The position numbers and the translations under genes were made by a program. This document shows, in pieces, positions 24,564 to 33,608 of a stretch of DNA of 64,000 nucleotides. Source of the DNA: an uncultured Aquimarina sp. (lineage in GTDB: Bacteria > Bacteroidota > Bacteroidia > Flavobacteriales > Flavobacteriaceae). Position 1 is the stretch's first letter; every line of letters begins with the position of its first letter. The DNA lies in NCBI GenBank assembly GCA_947496705.1, contig CANMDW010000011.1, forward strand, positions 62,001 to 126,000, given 5' to 3'. The notes below the pieces were generated by a model. That model made no database searches. It saw only the letters and a list, made by a program, of their open reading frames with translations, and was not told the DNA's origin.

Positions 24564-26081
24564 CTAAAACTTTTGTGTCAATATAGCCGTAATAGTTTTT
24601 ATACCCTCTATATAATTGCCCAACCGTATATTTTCATTGGGGCTATGCTGATTATTGTCTCTATTTACAGTAGGTACAATTACAGCAGGAATATTCAGGG
24701 TATTTACAAAAGGAGATATGGGAATAGATCCACCTCCGGTTCGTATCTGTATGGGTTCTTTCCCAAAGGCTCGTTTCATCGCCTTGCGCAACCATTGTCC
24801 AATTTCAGTATCAAAATCGGTTCTGAAGGCATCATAAGCAATATTATAATTGAAACGAATGATCTTTGGGTATTTCATACGTTCTTCTTCGGTAGGAATA
24901 CTGTCAATAATATGATATCCCCGATCAAGAATGTGTTGCTTTACTAAATTCACCATACGTTGTGCATTGGTTTCTTTAACGAGTCTGATATTCATTTCGG
25001 CGATGGCACTGGCAGGAATTATGGTACGTCTTTTATTGCCGGTCCATCCCGAACTAAGTCCCAAAATACCTAAAGAAGGATATTGTATAGATTCCTGATA
25101 CGTATCTGCGATATTATCTATAGAGGCAATTCCTAGTTTCTTTCTGATTGTCTTTTCATCATCAGGCACCTGTTTTAGTATCTTTTTTACATCTGAAGAG
25201 ATTTTGATACCATCATACCACCCTGGGATAGCCACACGTCCGTCTTCATGCATCATAGAAGCCAGCAATTGTGAAAGGCGTAATGCAGGATTAGGAACAT
25301 AATTACCGTAGTGCCCGCTGTGCTGAGGTGCTCTGGGGCCAAAAACTTCTAAAGACAAGGTAGTAATTCCTCTGGCACCATAAGCCAATGTTGGTTTATT
25401 AGAGATATGCCTGGGCCCATCAAAAATAACCAACATATCTGAAGTTAATTCCTCCTTGTGATCCACCACCGCTTTTGGTAATCTTGGCGAACTAATTTCT
25501 TCTTCAAAATCCATAATGACCTTGATATTATAATTGGGTTCATATTTAAAATCATTGATAATATCCATAGCTTTTAGAAACATAATCACTGGTCCTTTTG
25601 CATCTGATGCCGATCTCGCAAAAATTCTCCAATCGGGATTAATCTCACCTTTTAAATGAGTTATAGGAATAGTATTCCAGTTATTATTGGTGTCAGGTTC
25701 TTTTAGCGTTGCCATATAGGGGCTTGCCTGAAACCATTTGGAAGTATCTACCGGCTGCCCGTCTACTTGTAAGTAGATTAATACGTTCTTTTTTGCATTT
25801 TTATAATTTTTGCTGGCCAATACCAACGGAATCCCTCCTGTAGTAAGCTTTTTTGTGGTAAATCCCCGCTTACTAAATGCTTCTTCGCACCATTGTATAT
25901 TCTTTTTAATATCTTTAGGGTAGTGAGCATCGTTGGGGATGCTCAAAAGATCCACTAATTCATCAAAGGATGCTTTGGCATAGGAAAGCGAAAGATTATC
26001 TAGTTCTGTGTCTTTTATTTGTTGCGCAGAAGAGTAAAATAAAGTAAGCAGAAAAATAGCTGCTATATGGTATTTTATCAT
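24564..26081 (-). CDS. Secreted M20 family metallopeptidase
   Basis: A 505-residue zinc peptidase with a signal peptide (1-19, cleavage at SSA-Q). VDGQPVD (about 108-114) holds the Asp of the first metal site in place of the usual H-x-D, SASDAKGP (about 157) the bridging Asp, DFEEEISS (about 193) the catalytic Glu pair, and a dimerisation domain with HSGHYGNYVPNP (about 258) follows. C-terminal GGGSIPIS and NQHSPNENI complete the di-metal site. Probably a periplasmic di- or carboxypeptidase. First gene of the operon with the hydrolase and aldo/keto reductase. Confidence 0.9.
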   Translation of the reverse strand: MIKYHIAAIFLLTLFYSSAQQIKDTELDNLSLSYAKASFDELVDLLSIPNDAHYPKDIKKNIQWCEEAFSKRGFTTKKLTTGGIPLVLASKNYKNAKKNVLIYLQVDGQPVDTSKWFQASPYMATLKEPDTNNNWNTIPITHLKGEINPDWRIFARSASDAKGPVIMFLKAMDIINDFKYEPNYNIKVIMDFEEEISSPRLPKAVVDHKEELTSDMLVIFDGPRHISNKPTLAYGARGITTLSLEVFGPRAPQHSGHYGNYVPNPALRLSQLLASMMHEDGRVAIPGWYDGIKISSDVKKILKQVPDDEKTIRKKLGIASIDNIADTYQESIQYPSLGILGLSSGWTGNKRRTIIPASAIAEMNIRLVKETNAQRMVNLVKQHILDRGYHIIDSIPTEEERMKYPKIIRFNYNIAYDAFRTDFDTEIGQWLRKAMKRAFGKEPIQIRTGGGSIPISPFVNTLNIPAVIVPTVNRDNNQHSPNENIRLGNYIEGIKTITAILTQKF

Positions 26082-26210
26082 GATGAAATGCGTTTAATAA
26101 TGATTTGTAGTTATTGTAAATGTAGATAAAAGATTAACATTGCCTTTTTCATTTTCAATAACCTTAACAAGTTTTTCTTATTTTTAAATAACAAACCAAT
26201 CATATATGTT

Positions 26211-27146
26211 ATGTATGCTAAAAAGCTAATAGTGGCTGCCATAGTATTTTTTATGGTATGTATATCCTGCAAGGATCAAAAGACCACCGATATTGTAGAA
26301 GGGGAGAACAAACTCTTTATAACACCCATAGGTAAAAAGGTTACTACTGTTACACCATCACAAAAAACAGTAGATGAGTACGAGAAAGCGAAACAAGATT
26401 TCCAGTCAGATCCAGACAAAGTAGAGCATATTATTTGGTATGGCCGGCGAACTGCTTATTTAGGAAAATATGAAGATGCCATACAAATTTATTCTGATGG
26501 AATCAAGAAACACCCAAACGATGCCCGATTGTACCGGCATAGAGGTCATCGGTATATTTCGATTCGTGAGTTTGATAAGGCGATAGAGGATTTAGAGTTT
26601 GCCACAACCCTAATTAAAGGTAAAGAGAATGAAGTGGAACCCGATGGATTGCCCAATGCCCAGAATATCCCTGTAAGTAGCCTTCACGGAAATATCTGGT
26701 ACCATCTGGGGCTGGCATATTATCTAAAGAATGATATGGAAAAGGCTTATCAAGCCTATCTTACTTGCAGAAACCTGAAGTCAAACGATGATAATATAGT
26801 ATCAAGTACTCATTGGTTATACATGATCCAAAGACGAATGGGAAATGAAGCCCGGGCAAAAGAATTACTGGAGCCTATTACAAATGATATGGCGATTATC
26901 GAAAATACGAGTTATTATAACCTCTGTAGGTTTTATAAAGGGCTAATACCGATGAATTCACTACAAACCGGTAAAGATGCTGCTCAGGATGACGCAACCC
27001 GATATGGACTTGCAAATTGGTATTTTTATACCGGGGATAAAGTGAAAGCAAAAGCACTTCAGCAGGAAATTCTGGATGGCGAGTTATGGAATTCTTTTGG
27101 ATATATTGCGGCAGAGTGTGATTATTTGAGGTATTTTATGGAGTGA
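26211..27146 (+). CDS. TPR-repeat lipoprotein
   Basis: A 311-residue lipoprotein: signal 1-17 with lipid Cys in VCISC. Tetratricopeptide-like repeats are visible at about 80-115 (YLGKYEDAIQIYSDGIKKHP), 116-150 (YISIREFDKAIEDLEFA) and 175-205 (YYLKNDMEKAYQAYLTC). The end GYIAAECDYLRYF is conserved in similar proteins. It probably serves as a periplasmic scaffold. Divergent from the M20 operon. Confidence 0.8.
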   Translation: MYAKKLIVAAIVFFMVCISCKDQKTTDIVEGENKLFITPIGKKVTTVTPSQKTVDEYEKAKQDFQSDPDKVEHIIWYGRRTAYLGKYEDAIQIYSDGIKKHPNDARLYRHRGHRYISIREFDKAIEDLEFATTLIKGKENEVEPDGLPNAQNIPVSSLHGNIWYHLGLAYYLKNDMEKAYQAYLTCRNLKSNDDNIVSSTHWLYMIQRRMGNEARAKELLEPITNDMAIIENTSYYNLCRFYKGLIPMNSLQTGKDAAQDDATRYGLANWYFYTGDKVKAKALQQEILDGELWNSFGYIAAECDYLRYFME

Positions 27147-27178
27147 TGTTGATTAAGTGCGAGTATTTTTAACTACTA

Positions 27179-27376
27179 TTAATTTTTTATATAGTCATTT
27201 GCTCTAAACCATTCGATACTTCTTTGGATTGCTTTCTCAACCAATACTTGTGGTTGATAACCTAATGCTTTTTTAGCTTTATCGCCATCCAAAAATTGGC
27301 CGGCAGACATAACAGCAATTGTGGTATCGTTCAACAGCGGTAATTTGCCACCTAAAAGCCTGTATTTGATTATTTT
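27179..27376 (-). pseudogene. C-terminal remnant of an NAD-dependent epimerase/dehydratase
   Basis: The minus strand encodes about 60 residues ending in a stop: GGKLPLLNDTTIAVMSAGQF, then LDGDKAKKALGYQPQ and AIQRSIEWFRAND. The GYxP...ai-r-i-Wf pattern is the conserved end of short-chain extended (NAD epimerase) dehydrogenases. Upstream the frame stops at the dnaN end, so the body is lost. The fragment lies tight against the dnaN stop. Confidence 0.8.
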
Positions 27377-28495
27377 TTAGGTATTTAACATCACTGGCAT
27401 AACGAGCATGGTTACCTGTTCACCTTCATCTAGTCCATCTACAGGAGTAAGGATTCCTGCCCTGTTTGGAAGTGACATTTCCAGTTGTACATCTTCTGCA
27501 TTAAGATTACTCAACATTTCGCTTAAGAAACGAGAATTAAACCCAATCTGCATATCATCCCCCTGGTAATCACAGGTTAAACGTTCTTCGGCTTTGTTTG
27601 AATAATCTATATCCTCTGCAGAGATATTTAATTCTGCTCCGGCGATCTTCAACCGAATCTGATGTGTCGTTTTGTTAGAAAATATAGATACCCTACGCAC
27701 AGAGTTTAAAAACTGTGTACGGGCTATAGTCAATTTGTTAGGGTTCTCTTTCGGAATCACCGCTTCGTAATTGGGGTACTTACCATCAATCAATCTACAG
27801 ATCAACTGTGTTTCATCAAAAGAGAATTTTGCATTAGATTCATTGTATTCTATTAATACCTCACTATCACTCCCTGCCAGAATCCCTTTAATCAAGTTCA
27901 GCGGTTTCTTTGGCATGATAAATTCTGCAGCTTGCGAAGCTTTTAAATCTCCACGGGTATACTTTACCAGTTTATGTGCATCGGTAGCAACAAAGGTAAG
28001 CCCTTCTGTAGAGAATTGAAAAAACACACCGCTCATTACTGGCCTTAGATCATCATTACCTGTAGCAAAAATCGTTTTACTAACGGCAGTGGCGAGGATA
28101 TCACCCAGTACTATTGTCGAGCTTGGATCTTCTAACTCTACTGCTTTTGGGAATTCTTCACCATCTGCATAGGCCAATACATATTTGCCGTGGTTGGAAC
28201 TAATTTCAGCTGTATTGTTATCTGAAACAACAAAGGTCAAAGGTTGTTCAGGAAAAGTTTTTAATGTTTCTAATAATAATTTTGCAGGTACTGCAATGAC
28301 GCCCTGATCTGAAGATTCTACTTCTAATTTTGCAGACATGGTGGTTTCAAGATCAGAAGCAGAAACAGTTAATGTATTATGATCTAATTCGAACAAAAAG
28401 TTATCTAAAATTGGTAAGGTATTACTATTGCTTATTACCCCTCCTAATACCTGAAGTTGCTTTAGTAAGTAAGAGCTGGATACTATAAATTTCAT
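27377..28495 (-). CDS. dnaN: DNA polymerase III beta subunit (sliding clamp)
   Basis: A 372-residue clamp of the usual length, with the start MKFIVSSSYLLKQLQVLGGV and three homologous domains (about 1-120, 130-245, 250-372). The C-terminal MLVMPVML stretch is the end strand of domain 3, near the client-binding groove. It tethers the replicative polymerase and many repair proteins to DNA. It is not next to dnaA here, as is common in Bacteroidota. The 5' leader is about 110 bases. Confidence 0.97.
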   Translation of the reverse strand: MKFIVSSSYLLKQLQVLGGVISNSNTLPILDNFLFELDHNTLTVSASDLETTMSAKLEVESSDQGVIAVPAKLLLETLKTFPEQPLTFVVSDNNTAEISSNHGKYVLAYADGEEFPKAVELEDPSSTIVLGDILATAVSKTIFATGNDDLRPVMSGVFFQFSTEGLTFVATDAHKLVKYTRGDLKASQAAEFIMPKKPLNLIKGILAGSDSEVLIEYNESNAKFSFDETQLICRLIDGKYPNYEAVIPKENPNKLTIARTQFLNSVRRVSIFSNKTTHQIRLKIAGAELNISAEDIDYSNKAEERLTCDYQGDDMQIGFNSRFLSEMLSNLNAEDVQLEMSLPNRAGILTPVDGLDEGEQVTMLVMPVMLNT

Positions 28496-28611
28496 CTGTT
28501 TTTCTTTATTGTTTATTTAGTTGTCAGGTGGAATTCATCGCAGTAATTGAACTGATTTTTTCAGAACTGTAGCGACTCATTTCATGTGTGATTAGTTATG
28601 TACAGTTTAGG

Positions 28612-28619
28612 CAAATATA
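28612..28619 (-). promoter_or_regulatory. Probable dnaN -7 element
   Basis: The minus strand reads TATATTTG, a match to the Bacteroidota -7 consensus TAnnTTTG, 117 bases upstream of dnaN. I see no clear -33 box at the right distance. Confidence 0.45.
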
Positions 28620-28696
28620 ATTGTAATCTCCTAGGATTTTGGTATACAGAAAACCATAGTTATTAACAAACTTTGATGAGTTATTAAGTTATTATA

Positions 28697-28721
28697 GAAG
28701 TCGGGAGACCGAAGTCGGGAG
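28697..28721. repeat. Direct repeat GAAGTCGGGAG
   Basis: GAAGTCGGGAG occurs twice, separated by three bases, in the 478-base gap 28496-28973 between dnaN and the glutaminyl cyclase gene. Besides this and the -7 element, the gap shows no gene, RNA or long inverted repeat. Confidence 0.5.
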
Positions 28722-28973
28722 TTATTTGAATTATTAGTGGAGCATACAAAAAACCGTCTATTTTCGACCAGAGACTAATTACTTCTCATTATCGTGGCAG
28801 TTAACCTTTCAATAATTTAAACGACACATTTTGCCGGATAGTGCCTTCTTAGTTTTAATTGTTCAGTATTTCTTGTTGTTAAAAATGTAAGCTCTCCTAT
28901 AACTCAAAACTCTGAATCTATCTGGCTACGCCATAGACAGGCTCATAACTTATGTTTTCCAATTTTCTCAACC

Positions 28974-30023
28974 CTATTTCACGATTTCAATTTCAAAGAG
29001 TTTATCCCAGTTTTTACCGGTTACAAATAAGTGCTTTGTATCTGCTTTGTATGCGATACCATTCAAAACATCAAGTTCTGGGTGCTGTGTTACTTTTTTA
29101 CGTAATCCAGAGAGGTTAATTACCCCTTCCAAAGCGCCATTTTTTGGGTTGATGACCGCAATTCCATCCTTTTGCCAGGTATTGGCATAAATTTTTCCTT
29201 CAATCCATTCCAATTCATTGAATTTTGATTTTACACCTCTATTGGTAGTCACCTCAATATAATCTCTTTCTGCAAGTGTATCGGGATCCAAGATCCATAT
29301 TTTTTTGGTGCCATCACTTTTATAAATGTTTTTTCCATCATTACATAACCCCCAACCTTCTTTACTTTGGTTATAGGCAAAGCTCCCGGTTTTATTCATA
29401 GTTTTTAAATCATAAATAAAACCTTCTTTGGACATCCAGGTAAGCTGAAAAATTTTGTTGTTAAGAATTGTAATTCCTTCTGCAAAATATTCCTTGGATA
29501 TTTCTTTTTTCACAAGTACTTCGCCTGTAGTATAATTGAGCTTTCTTAAGGAAGACATTCCTTTTTTTCCAGTACTTTCATAGAGTGTATCTCCAAAAAA
29601 CTCTAACCCTTGAGTAAACGCTTTTTTATCATGAGGATATACAGCAATGATTTTATAAGAATATAGCTTTGGAGATTTGTCATTAAGAAAAACGATGGTT
29701 TTAATAATGGTATCCACATTTCCATCATAGAATACCTGCGCTTTGAGAATGTGATTTCCTAATTTTTCGTCGTCTATCTGCTCTTCATAGTTAAAATTTT
29801 TGTCAGAAACGGTTCTTTTACCATCAAGAAGATACGCTACAGAATCAATTTCGATATTTTCATTGTTCCTGATACTTGCTTTTATCGTTTCACCAAGCCT
29901 GAATTTGGTTTGATTATTCTCTGTAACGATCGAAAAATACTTTTTCTTCTTGTCCTGATTACTTCCGCAAGAAATGATGAATATACTTAAAATAATGATG
30001 ACGAAGGAGTTATGGATATTCAT
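28974..30023 (-). CDS. Glutaminyl-peptide cyclotransferase, lipoprotein
   Basis: A 349-residue lipoprotein (Cys19 in FIISC). Residues 22-115 form an Ig-like beta domain; 118-349 is the five-bladed propeller of plant/bacterial-type glutaminyl cyclase (AFTQGLEFFGDTLYESTG, FAEGITILNNKIFQLTW, ELEWIEGKIYANTWQ, LNGIAYKADTKHLFVTGKNW). It converts N-terminal Gln to pyroglutamate. In Bacteroidota many exported proteins begin with Gln after signal cleavage, which fits a periplasmic site of action. Confidence 0.92.
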   Translation of the reverse strand: MNIHNSFVIIILSIFIISCGSNQDKKKKYFSIVTENNQTKFRLGETIKASIRNNENIEIDSVAYLLDGKRTVSDKNFNYEEQIDDEKLGNHILKAQVFYDGNVDTIIKTIVFLNDKSPKLYSYKIIAVYPHDKKAFTQGLEFFGDTLYESTGKKGMSSLRKLNYTTGEVLVKKEISKEYFAEGITILNNKIFQLTWMSKEGFIYDLKTMNKTGSFAYNQSKEGWGLCNDGKNIYKSDGTKKIWILDPDTLAERDYIEVTTNRGVKSKFNELEWIEGKIYANTWQKDGIAVINPKNGALEGVINLSGLRKKVTQHPELDVLNGIAYKADTKHLFVTGKNWDKLFEIEIVK

Positions 30024-30077
30024 GTAAACAATTAAATTTAAAGCAAGATATTTATTTTAATTGGGTTTAAAAAATCG

Positions 30078-30107
30078 TTGTTTTATATATTAAAGATTGT
30101 ATCTTTG
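30078..30107 (+). promoter_or_regulatory. SRP RNA promoter
   Basis: TTG (30078-30080) and TATCTTTG (30100-30107) are 19 bases apart, an almost ideal Bacteroidota -33/-7 pair, ending just before the first paired base of the SRP RNA. Confidence 0.8.
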
Positions 30108-30109
30108 CA

Positions 30110-30208
30110 CAGGCAAGTCCTACACAACTAGCTCCTGTTGAATCCTCCAGGGCGGGAACGCAGCAAAGGTAGACGGTTGTAGCAGTGTGATGTAGGTAGC
30201 TTGCCTTT
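30110..30208 (+). ncRNA. ffs: Small signal recognition particle RNA (4.5S)
   Basis: About 99 bases that fold into one long hairpin. AGGCAAG (30111-30117) pairs with CTTGCCT (30200-30206), TCCTACA with TGTAGG next to it. The tip holds the conserved SRP domain IV pattern, CCTCCAGGGCGGGAACGCAG and CAAAGG, that binds Ffh. A T-rich tract follows. It guides the signal recognition particle to ribosomes making membrane proteins. Confidence 0.92.
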
Positions 30209-30278
30209 TTTCTTTTAATCTTATCGTAAGATATTCTACTATTACAATTCAAGATTCTTTAGTCGTAATTCATAATTG

Positions 30279-30286
30279 TATATTTG
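30279..30286 (+). promoter_or_regulatory. -7 element directly before the SDR gene
   Basis: TATATTTG matches the -7 consensus and ends five bases before the ATG at 30292. The mRNA would start at or within a few bases of the start codon, so the transcript may be leaderless. Confidence 0.6.
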
Positions 30287-30291
30287 CGATC

Positions 30292-31113
30292 ATGAGCACA
30301 GATCAACACACCACTATTGTTTTAATCACAGGAGGTTCCTCGGGCATAGGAAAATCTATAGGAACATTTCTCACAGAAAAAGGGTATACTGTTTATGGAA
30401 CCAGTCGCAATCCGGATCGATTTACAAATTTTGAACCCTTTGAATTACTTGAGTTGGATGTTGCCGACACAAAAAGTATCATAGCTACTGTCAAAATAAT
30501 CGAAAAGAAACACGGTCGATTGGATGTGTTGATCAATAATGCCGGGGCCGGAATAACAGGACCAATAGAAGAGATCCCTGAAGAAGAAATACTAAAGAAC
30601 TTTACCACAAATTATTTTGGTCCCGTTAATGTAACCAAAGCAGTGTTGCCGCTTATGCGGAAACAAGGGAGCGGCATGATTATTAATATTACTTCTATTG
30701 CCGGGTATATGGGATTGCCATATCGGGGAATTTATAGTGCTTCTAAAGCAGCACTCGAAATTACCACTGAAGCCTGGCGAATGGAGTTGAAAGATTTTAA
30801 TATCAAAATGACCAATGTGGCCCCCGGAGATTTTGCGACCAATATCGCAGCCGGCAGGTATCATGCAGCAGTAACAGAAGGGTCTCCTTATGAAAAACCT
30901 TATGGGAATACATTAAAAATGATGGATGATCATGTAGATTCGGGTAGCGATCCCCAGGAAATGGCAAAAGCTGTTTTTAAAATCATAAAATCCGAAAAAC
31001 CGAAAGTACATTACAAAGTTGGGGTTTTTATGCAAAAATTCTCTATTGTTTTAAAACGAATTTTACCAGATAAGACATATGAGAAATTACTCATGAACCA
31101 TTATAAATTATAA
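30292..31113 (+). CDS. Short-chain dehydrogenase/reductase
   Basis: A 273-residue classical SDR. TGGSSGIG (13-20) binds NAD(P), NNAG (82-85) stabilises the sheet, Ser135, Tyr148 and Lys152 (YSASK) form the catalytic set. Residues 190-250 form the substrate lid. Oxidoreductase of unknown substrate. The C-terminus is basic and amphipathic (KFSIVLKRILPDKTYEKLL). It is preceded by a near-leaderless promoter and followed, 102 bases on, by the transaldolase gene. Confidence 0.9.
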   Translation: MSTDQHTTIVLITGGSSGIGKSIGTFLTEKGYTVYGTSRNPDRFTNFEPFELLELDVADTKSIIATVKIIEKKHGRLDVLINNAGAGITGPIEEIPEEEILKNFTTNYFGPVNVTKAVLPLMRKQGSGMIINITSIAGYMGLPYRGIYSASKAALEITTEAWRMELKDFNIKMTNVAPGDFATNIAAGRYHAAVTEGSPYEKPYGNTLKMMDDHVDSGSDPQEMAKAVFKIIKSEKPKVHYKVGVFMQKFSIVLKRILPDKTYEKLLMNHYKL

Positions 31114-31215
31114 GAAAGGAAACGTCAAATAAATACTAAAGATGTTACCGGGCTCCATCGATTATTTTTATATTCGCAGTCTATAACAAAAAGTATAATA
31201 TCTAAACACAACAGC

Positions 31216-31869
31216 ATGAAGTTTTTTATCGATACGGCAAACCTGGACCAAATTAAAGAAGCACAGGATTTAGGTGTGTTGGACGGGGTTACTACCAACC
31301 CGTCGCTTATGGCAAAGGAAGGAATTACTGGTAAAGAAAATATCATTAATCATTATAAAAAGATATGCGAGATCGTAACCGGTGATGTAAGTGCCGAAGT
31401 GATCGCTACCGATTTTGATGGAATAATCAAAGAAGGGCAGGAGTTGGCAAAGCTCCATGATCAGATTATTGTAAAAGTACCCATGATCAAAGATGGAGTG
31501 AAAGCTATCAAATACTTCAGCGATCATGGCATTAAGACTAATTGTACATTGGTTTTTTCAGCAGGGCAGGCTTTGCTCGCTGCCAAGGCTGGTGCTACCT
31601 ACGTTTCTCCATTTATTGGCAGGCTGGATGATATTTCTACAGATGGGCTTAATCTTATCGCCGAAATACGTTTGATCTATGATAATTATGGTTTTGAGAC
31701 TCAGATTTTGGCGGCTTCGATACGGCATACAATGCATGTAATCGATTGTGCAAAGATTGGAGCAGATGTAATGACGGGACCGCTTTCTTCTATAGAAGGG
31801 TTACTAAAACATCCATTAACCGATATTGGCTTAGCCAAATTCCTGGCAGATTATAAAAAAGGGAACTAA
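31216..31869 (+). CDS. Transaldolase / fructose-6-phosphate aldolase family (short type)
   Basis: A 217-residue class I aldolase of the TalC/Fsa subfamily. MKFFIDTANLDQIKEA starts the barrel, TTNPSL (26-31) is the signature, Lys87 in VKVPM is the Schiff-base lysine. The short length separates it from classical transaldolase (TalB, about 317 residues). In Bacteroidota this gene often supplies the transaldolase of the pentose phosphate pathway. Confidence 0.92.
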   Translation: MKFFIDTANLDQIKEAQDLGVLDGVTTNPSLMAKEGITGKENIINHYKKICEIVTGDVSAEVIATDFDGIIKEGQELAKLHDQIIVKVPMIKDGVKAIKYFSDHGIKTNCTLVFSAGQALLAAKAGATYVSPFIGRLDDISTDGLNLIAEIRLIYDNYGFETQILAASIRHTMHVIDCAKIGADVMTGPLSSIEGLLKHPLTDIGLAKFLADYKKGN

Positions 31870-31892
31870 AAATACTCTCAAGGTATAAAATT

Positions 31893-31922
31893 GGCTACTT
31901 TGTTGAAGAGTAGCTTTTTTTT
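31893..31922 (+). terminator. Terminator of the transaldolase gene
   Basis: GGCTACTTT and AAGAGTAGC pair, followed by eight T. It overlaps the last codons of the minus-strand gene 31895-33370, so the two converging genes share this hairpin. Confidence 0.65.
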
Positions 31923-33370
31923 GTGGCTACATTACTAACCAATCTAGTATATTTCATAAGTTGTTTTTCAAAAACAGAAGAGAATAAGTTAGCTCTTGCA
32001 TTGATGATCTTACCATTATTGTCAACAAGAATTACCTTGTTCCTGTAATGAATAACTAGCTCTGCAGAAGAACATTTTGGATATTTGAATTCGTATTCAT
32101 AGTCAAGATTATAGTGATGCCGTTTAATGGTTTTTAACCAATTCTTTGTCTGTTCATCATCAGTATTGACGGCGATAAAATCAATTTCAGGATACAGAGC
32201 ACTAAGGTATGAGGCTTTTTTGTGGGCCTTTTCATAATGTTCCTTGCTCTCCATCGACCAAAAATAAAGAGCGGTAATCGATTTGGTAAAAAGAGAAGAG
32301 AGTTTAATCGTCTCTCCTTTTGAGGTAATGAGTTCTTGATCGGGGATCATGTTATCTGGACGCAATCTGGAAATAGCTCTGGCAAGTTTTTTCAGTTCTT
32401 TTTGAGATTTTTCATTAGAACTTACTGTTAGATAATGTTTCAAAACCTTGTTAGAGTCGGCATTACTTTTACTGTCTAATAAAAAATTGGTAGTAACCCG
32501 TCTTAATAAATTGTTTTTGATATATGGATGAGAAACAAGACTATCAATAAGGTTTAATCTGTATATAGCGCTTCCGGTTTTACCTTTATATTGTGATTGG
32601 TCATTGGTATAATCAGCAAGAGATGAATTTGTAAAATAATAATTTAGGTACCTGTTATAAGAATATAATCTTTTTAGTTCATTATCATTAAAATTTATCC
32701 CTTGTCTATAGTCAAAAAACGATTCGGGAAGGTCCTTTTTCGAGACAAGGCCTGCAATTCCATAACGGCCATGAAAATACATTTCATTCCTGGTATAATA
32801 ATCAAACACAAAACTAGCCTGGGTAAGTTTTTTTGCCAGATCACTTAACTTCTTGTGTTTGCTAATTAGTTTGTTGTAAACCTCCATTTTGAATTCTAGT
32901 AAAGAATCCTGGTGTTTTTTAAAATAGGAAGGTGATAAACCAAGATTTGTTCTTCGCAATCTTTCCCTCTCTTTTTCGTTCTGGAGGAACATATCAATCA
33001 AAAAATTGTTTTTTTCGGCACCTTTGCCGGTAAAAACAAGAGATTCATCAAATTCTAAAGTATTTAATCGTACAAGAACACTATCTCCTTTTTCGAGAAT
33101 AACAACCTGATTTTCGGGATTGTGCTTAAAAGAATATAATCCCTCTTCCAGGTTTTCAATTTTATGTAAAAACCTGTTGTTTTTATCCAGGGGTATAGTG
33201 TCACCAGTAATATTGTCTTTGGACAGGATCACATAGTTGATATTTGGGTTTATGATCTCTCCACCAAAATAGGTAAAAGCACTATCATTTTTTTCAAAAG
33301 AATCACAACAGCATAGGCAGCAGGATAAAAGAGTAACAGGTACCAGATATCTAATTGAGAAAAATTGCAT
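31895..33370 (-). CDS. TlpA-like lipoprotein lacking the redox CxxC
   Basis: A 491-residue exported protein with a Cys-rich signal end (SCCLCCC). Residues 30-115 resemble the DUF4369-type beta domain, 130-330 are helical, and 345-475 match a thioredoxin/TlpA fold (ITSKGETIKLSSL, ALYFWSMES, EIDFIAVNTDDEQ, VILVDNNGKII). At the usual WCxxC position it reads FWSMESKE, so the redox Cys pair is absent; the only nearby Cys is in KYPKCSS, much later. It is probably a binding or structural relative of TlpA proteins rather than an oxidoreductase. Confidence 0.75.
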   Translation of the reverse strand: MQFFSIRYLVPVTLLSCCLCCCDSFEKNDSAFTYFGGEIINPNINYVILSKDNITGDTIPLDKNNRFLHKIENLEEGLYSFKHNPENQVVILEKGDSVLVRLNTLEFDESLVFTGKGAEKNNFLIDMFLQNEKERERLRRTNLGLSPSYFKKHQDSLLEFKMEVYNKLISKHKKLSDLAKKLTQASFVFDYYTRNEMYFHGRYGIAGLVSKKDLPESFFDYRQGINFNDNELKRLYSYNRYLNYYFTNSSLADYTNDQSQYKGKTGSAIYRLNLIDSLVSHPYIKNNLLRRVTTNFLLDSKSNADSNKVLKHYLTVSSNEKSQKELKKLARAISRLRPDNMIPDQELITSKGETIKLSSLFTKSITALYFWSMESKEHYEKAHKKASYLSALYPEIDFIAVNTDDEQTKNWLKTIKRHHYNLDYEYEFKYPKCSSAELVIHYRNKVILVDNNGKIINARANLFSSVFEKQLMKYTRLVSNVATKKSYSSTK

Positions 33371-33569
33371 TATTGGGTGTTATTAACAAAACTGTTCGCT
33401 CAAAAATAAGAGGAAACCACTTTCACGATTGTTAATTGTACGTTAATTCTATAATTAGCAGGGTGTTATTTAGAATTCGTCTTTTTTGTTTAGAGTATGT
33501 TTAAAAACTCTTATAGAGTGCCGGCCACAAATTAATCGTAGATTGTTTCTGGTTCTGAATCCATTTTTC

Positions 33570-33577
33570 TACTTTTG
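33570..33577 (+). promoter_or_regulatory. -7 element of the ABC-F gene
   Basis: TACTTTTG matches TAnnTTTG, 31 bases upstream of the ATG at 33609. A TTG is present near 33543, but at a longer than usual distance, so the -33 box is uncertain. Confidence 0.5.
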
Positions 33578-33608
33578 CGCAAAATCAAATTTTACAATTT
33601 TTCTTATC

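Noticed and set aside
33486..33608. N-terminal extension of the ABC-F protein
   Set aside because: The extra 41 residues cover the -7 promoter element and do not belong to the family; the ATG at 33609 begins the conserved domain.
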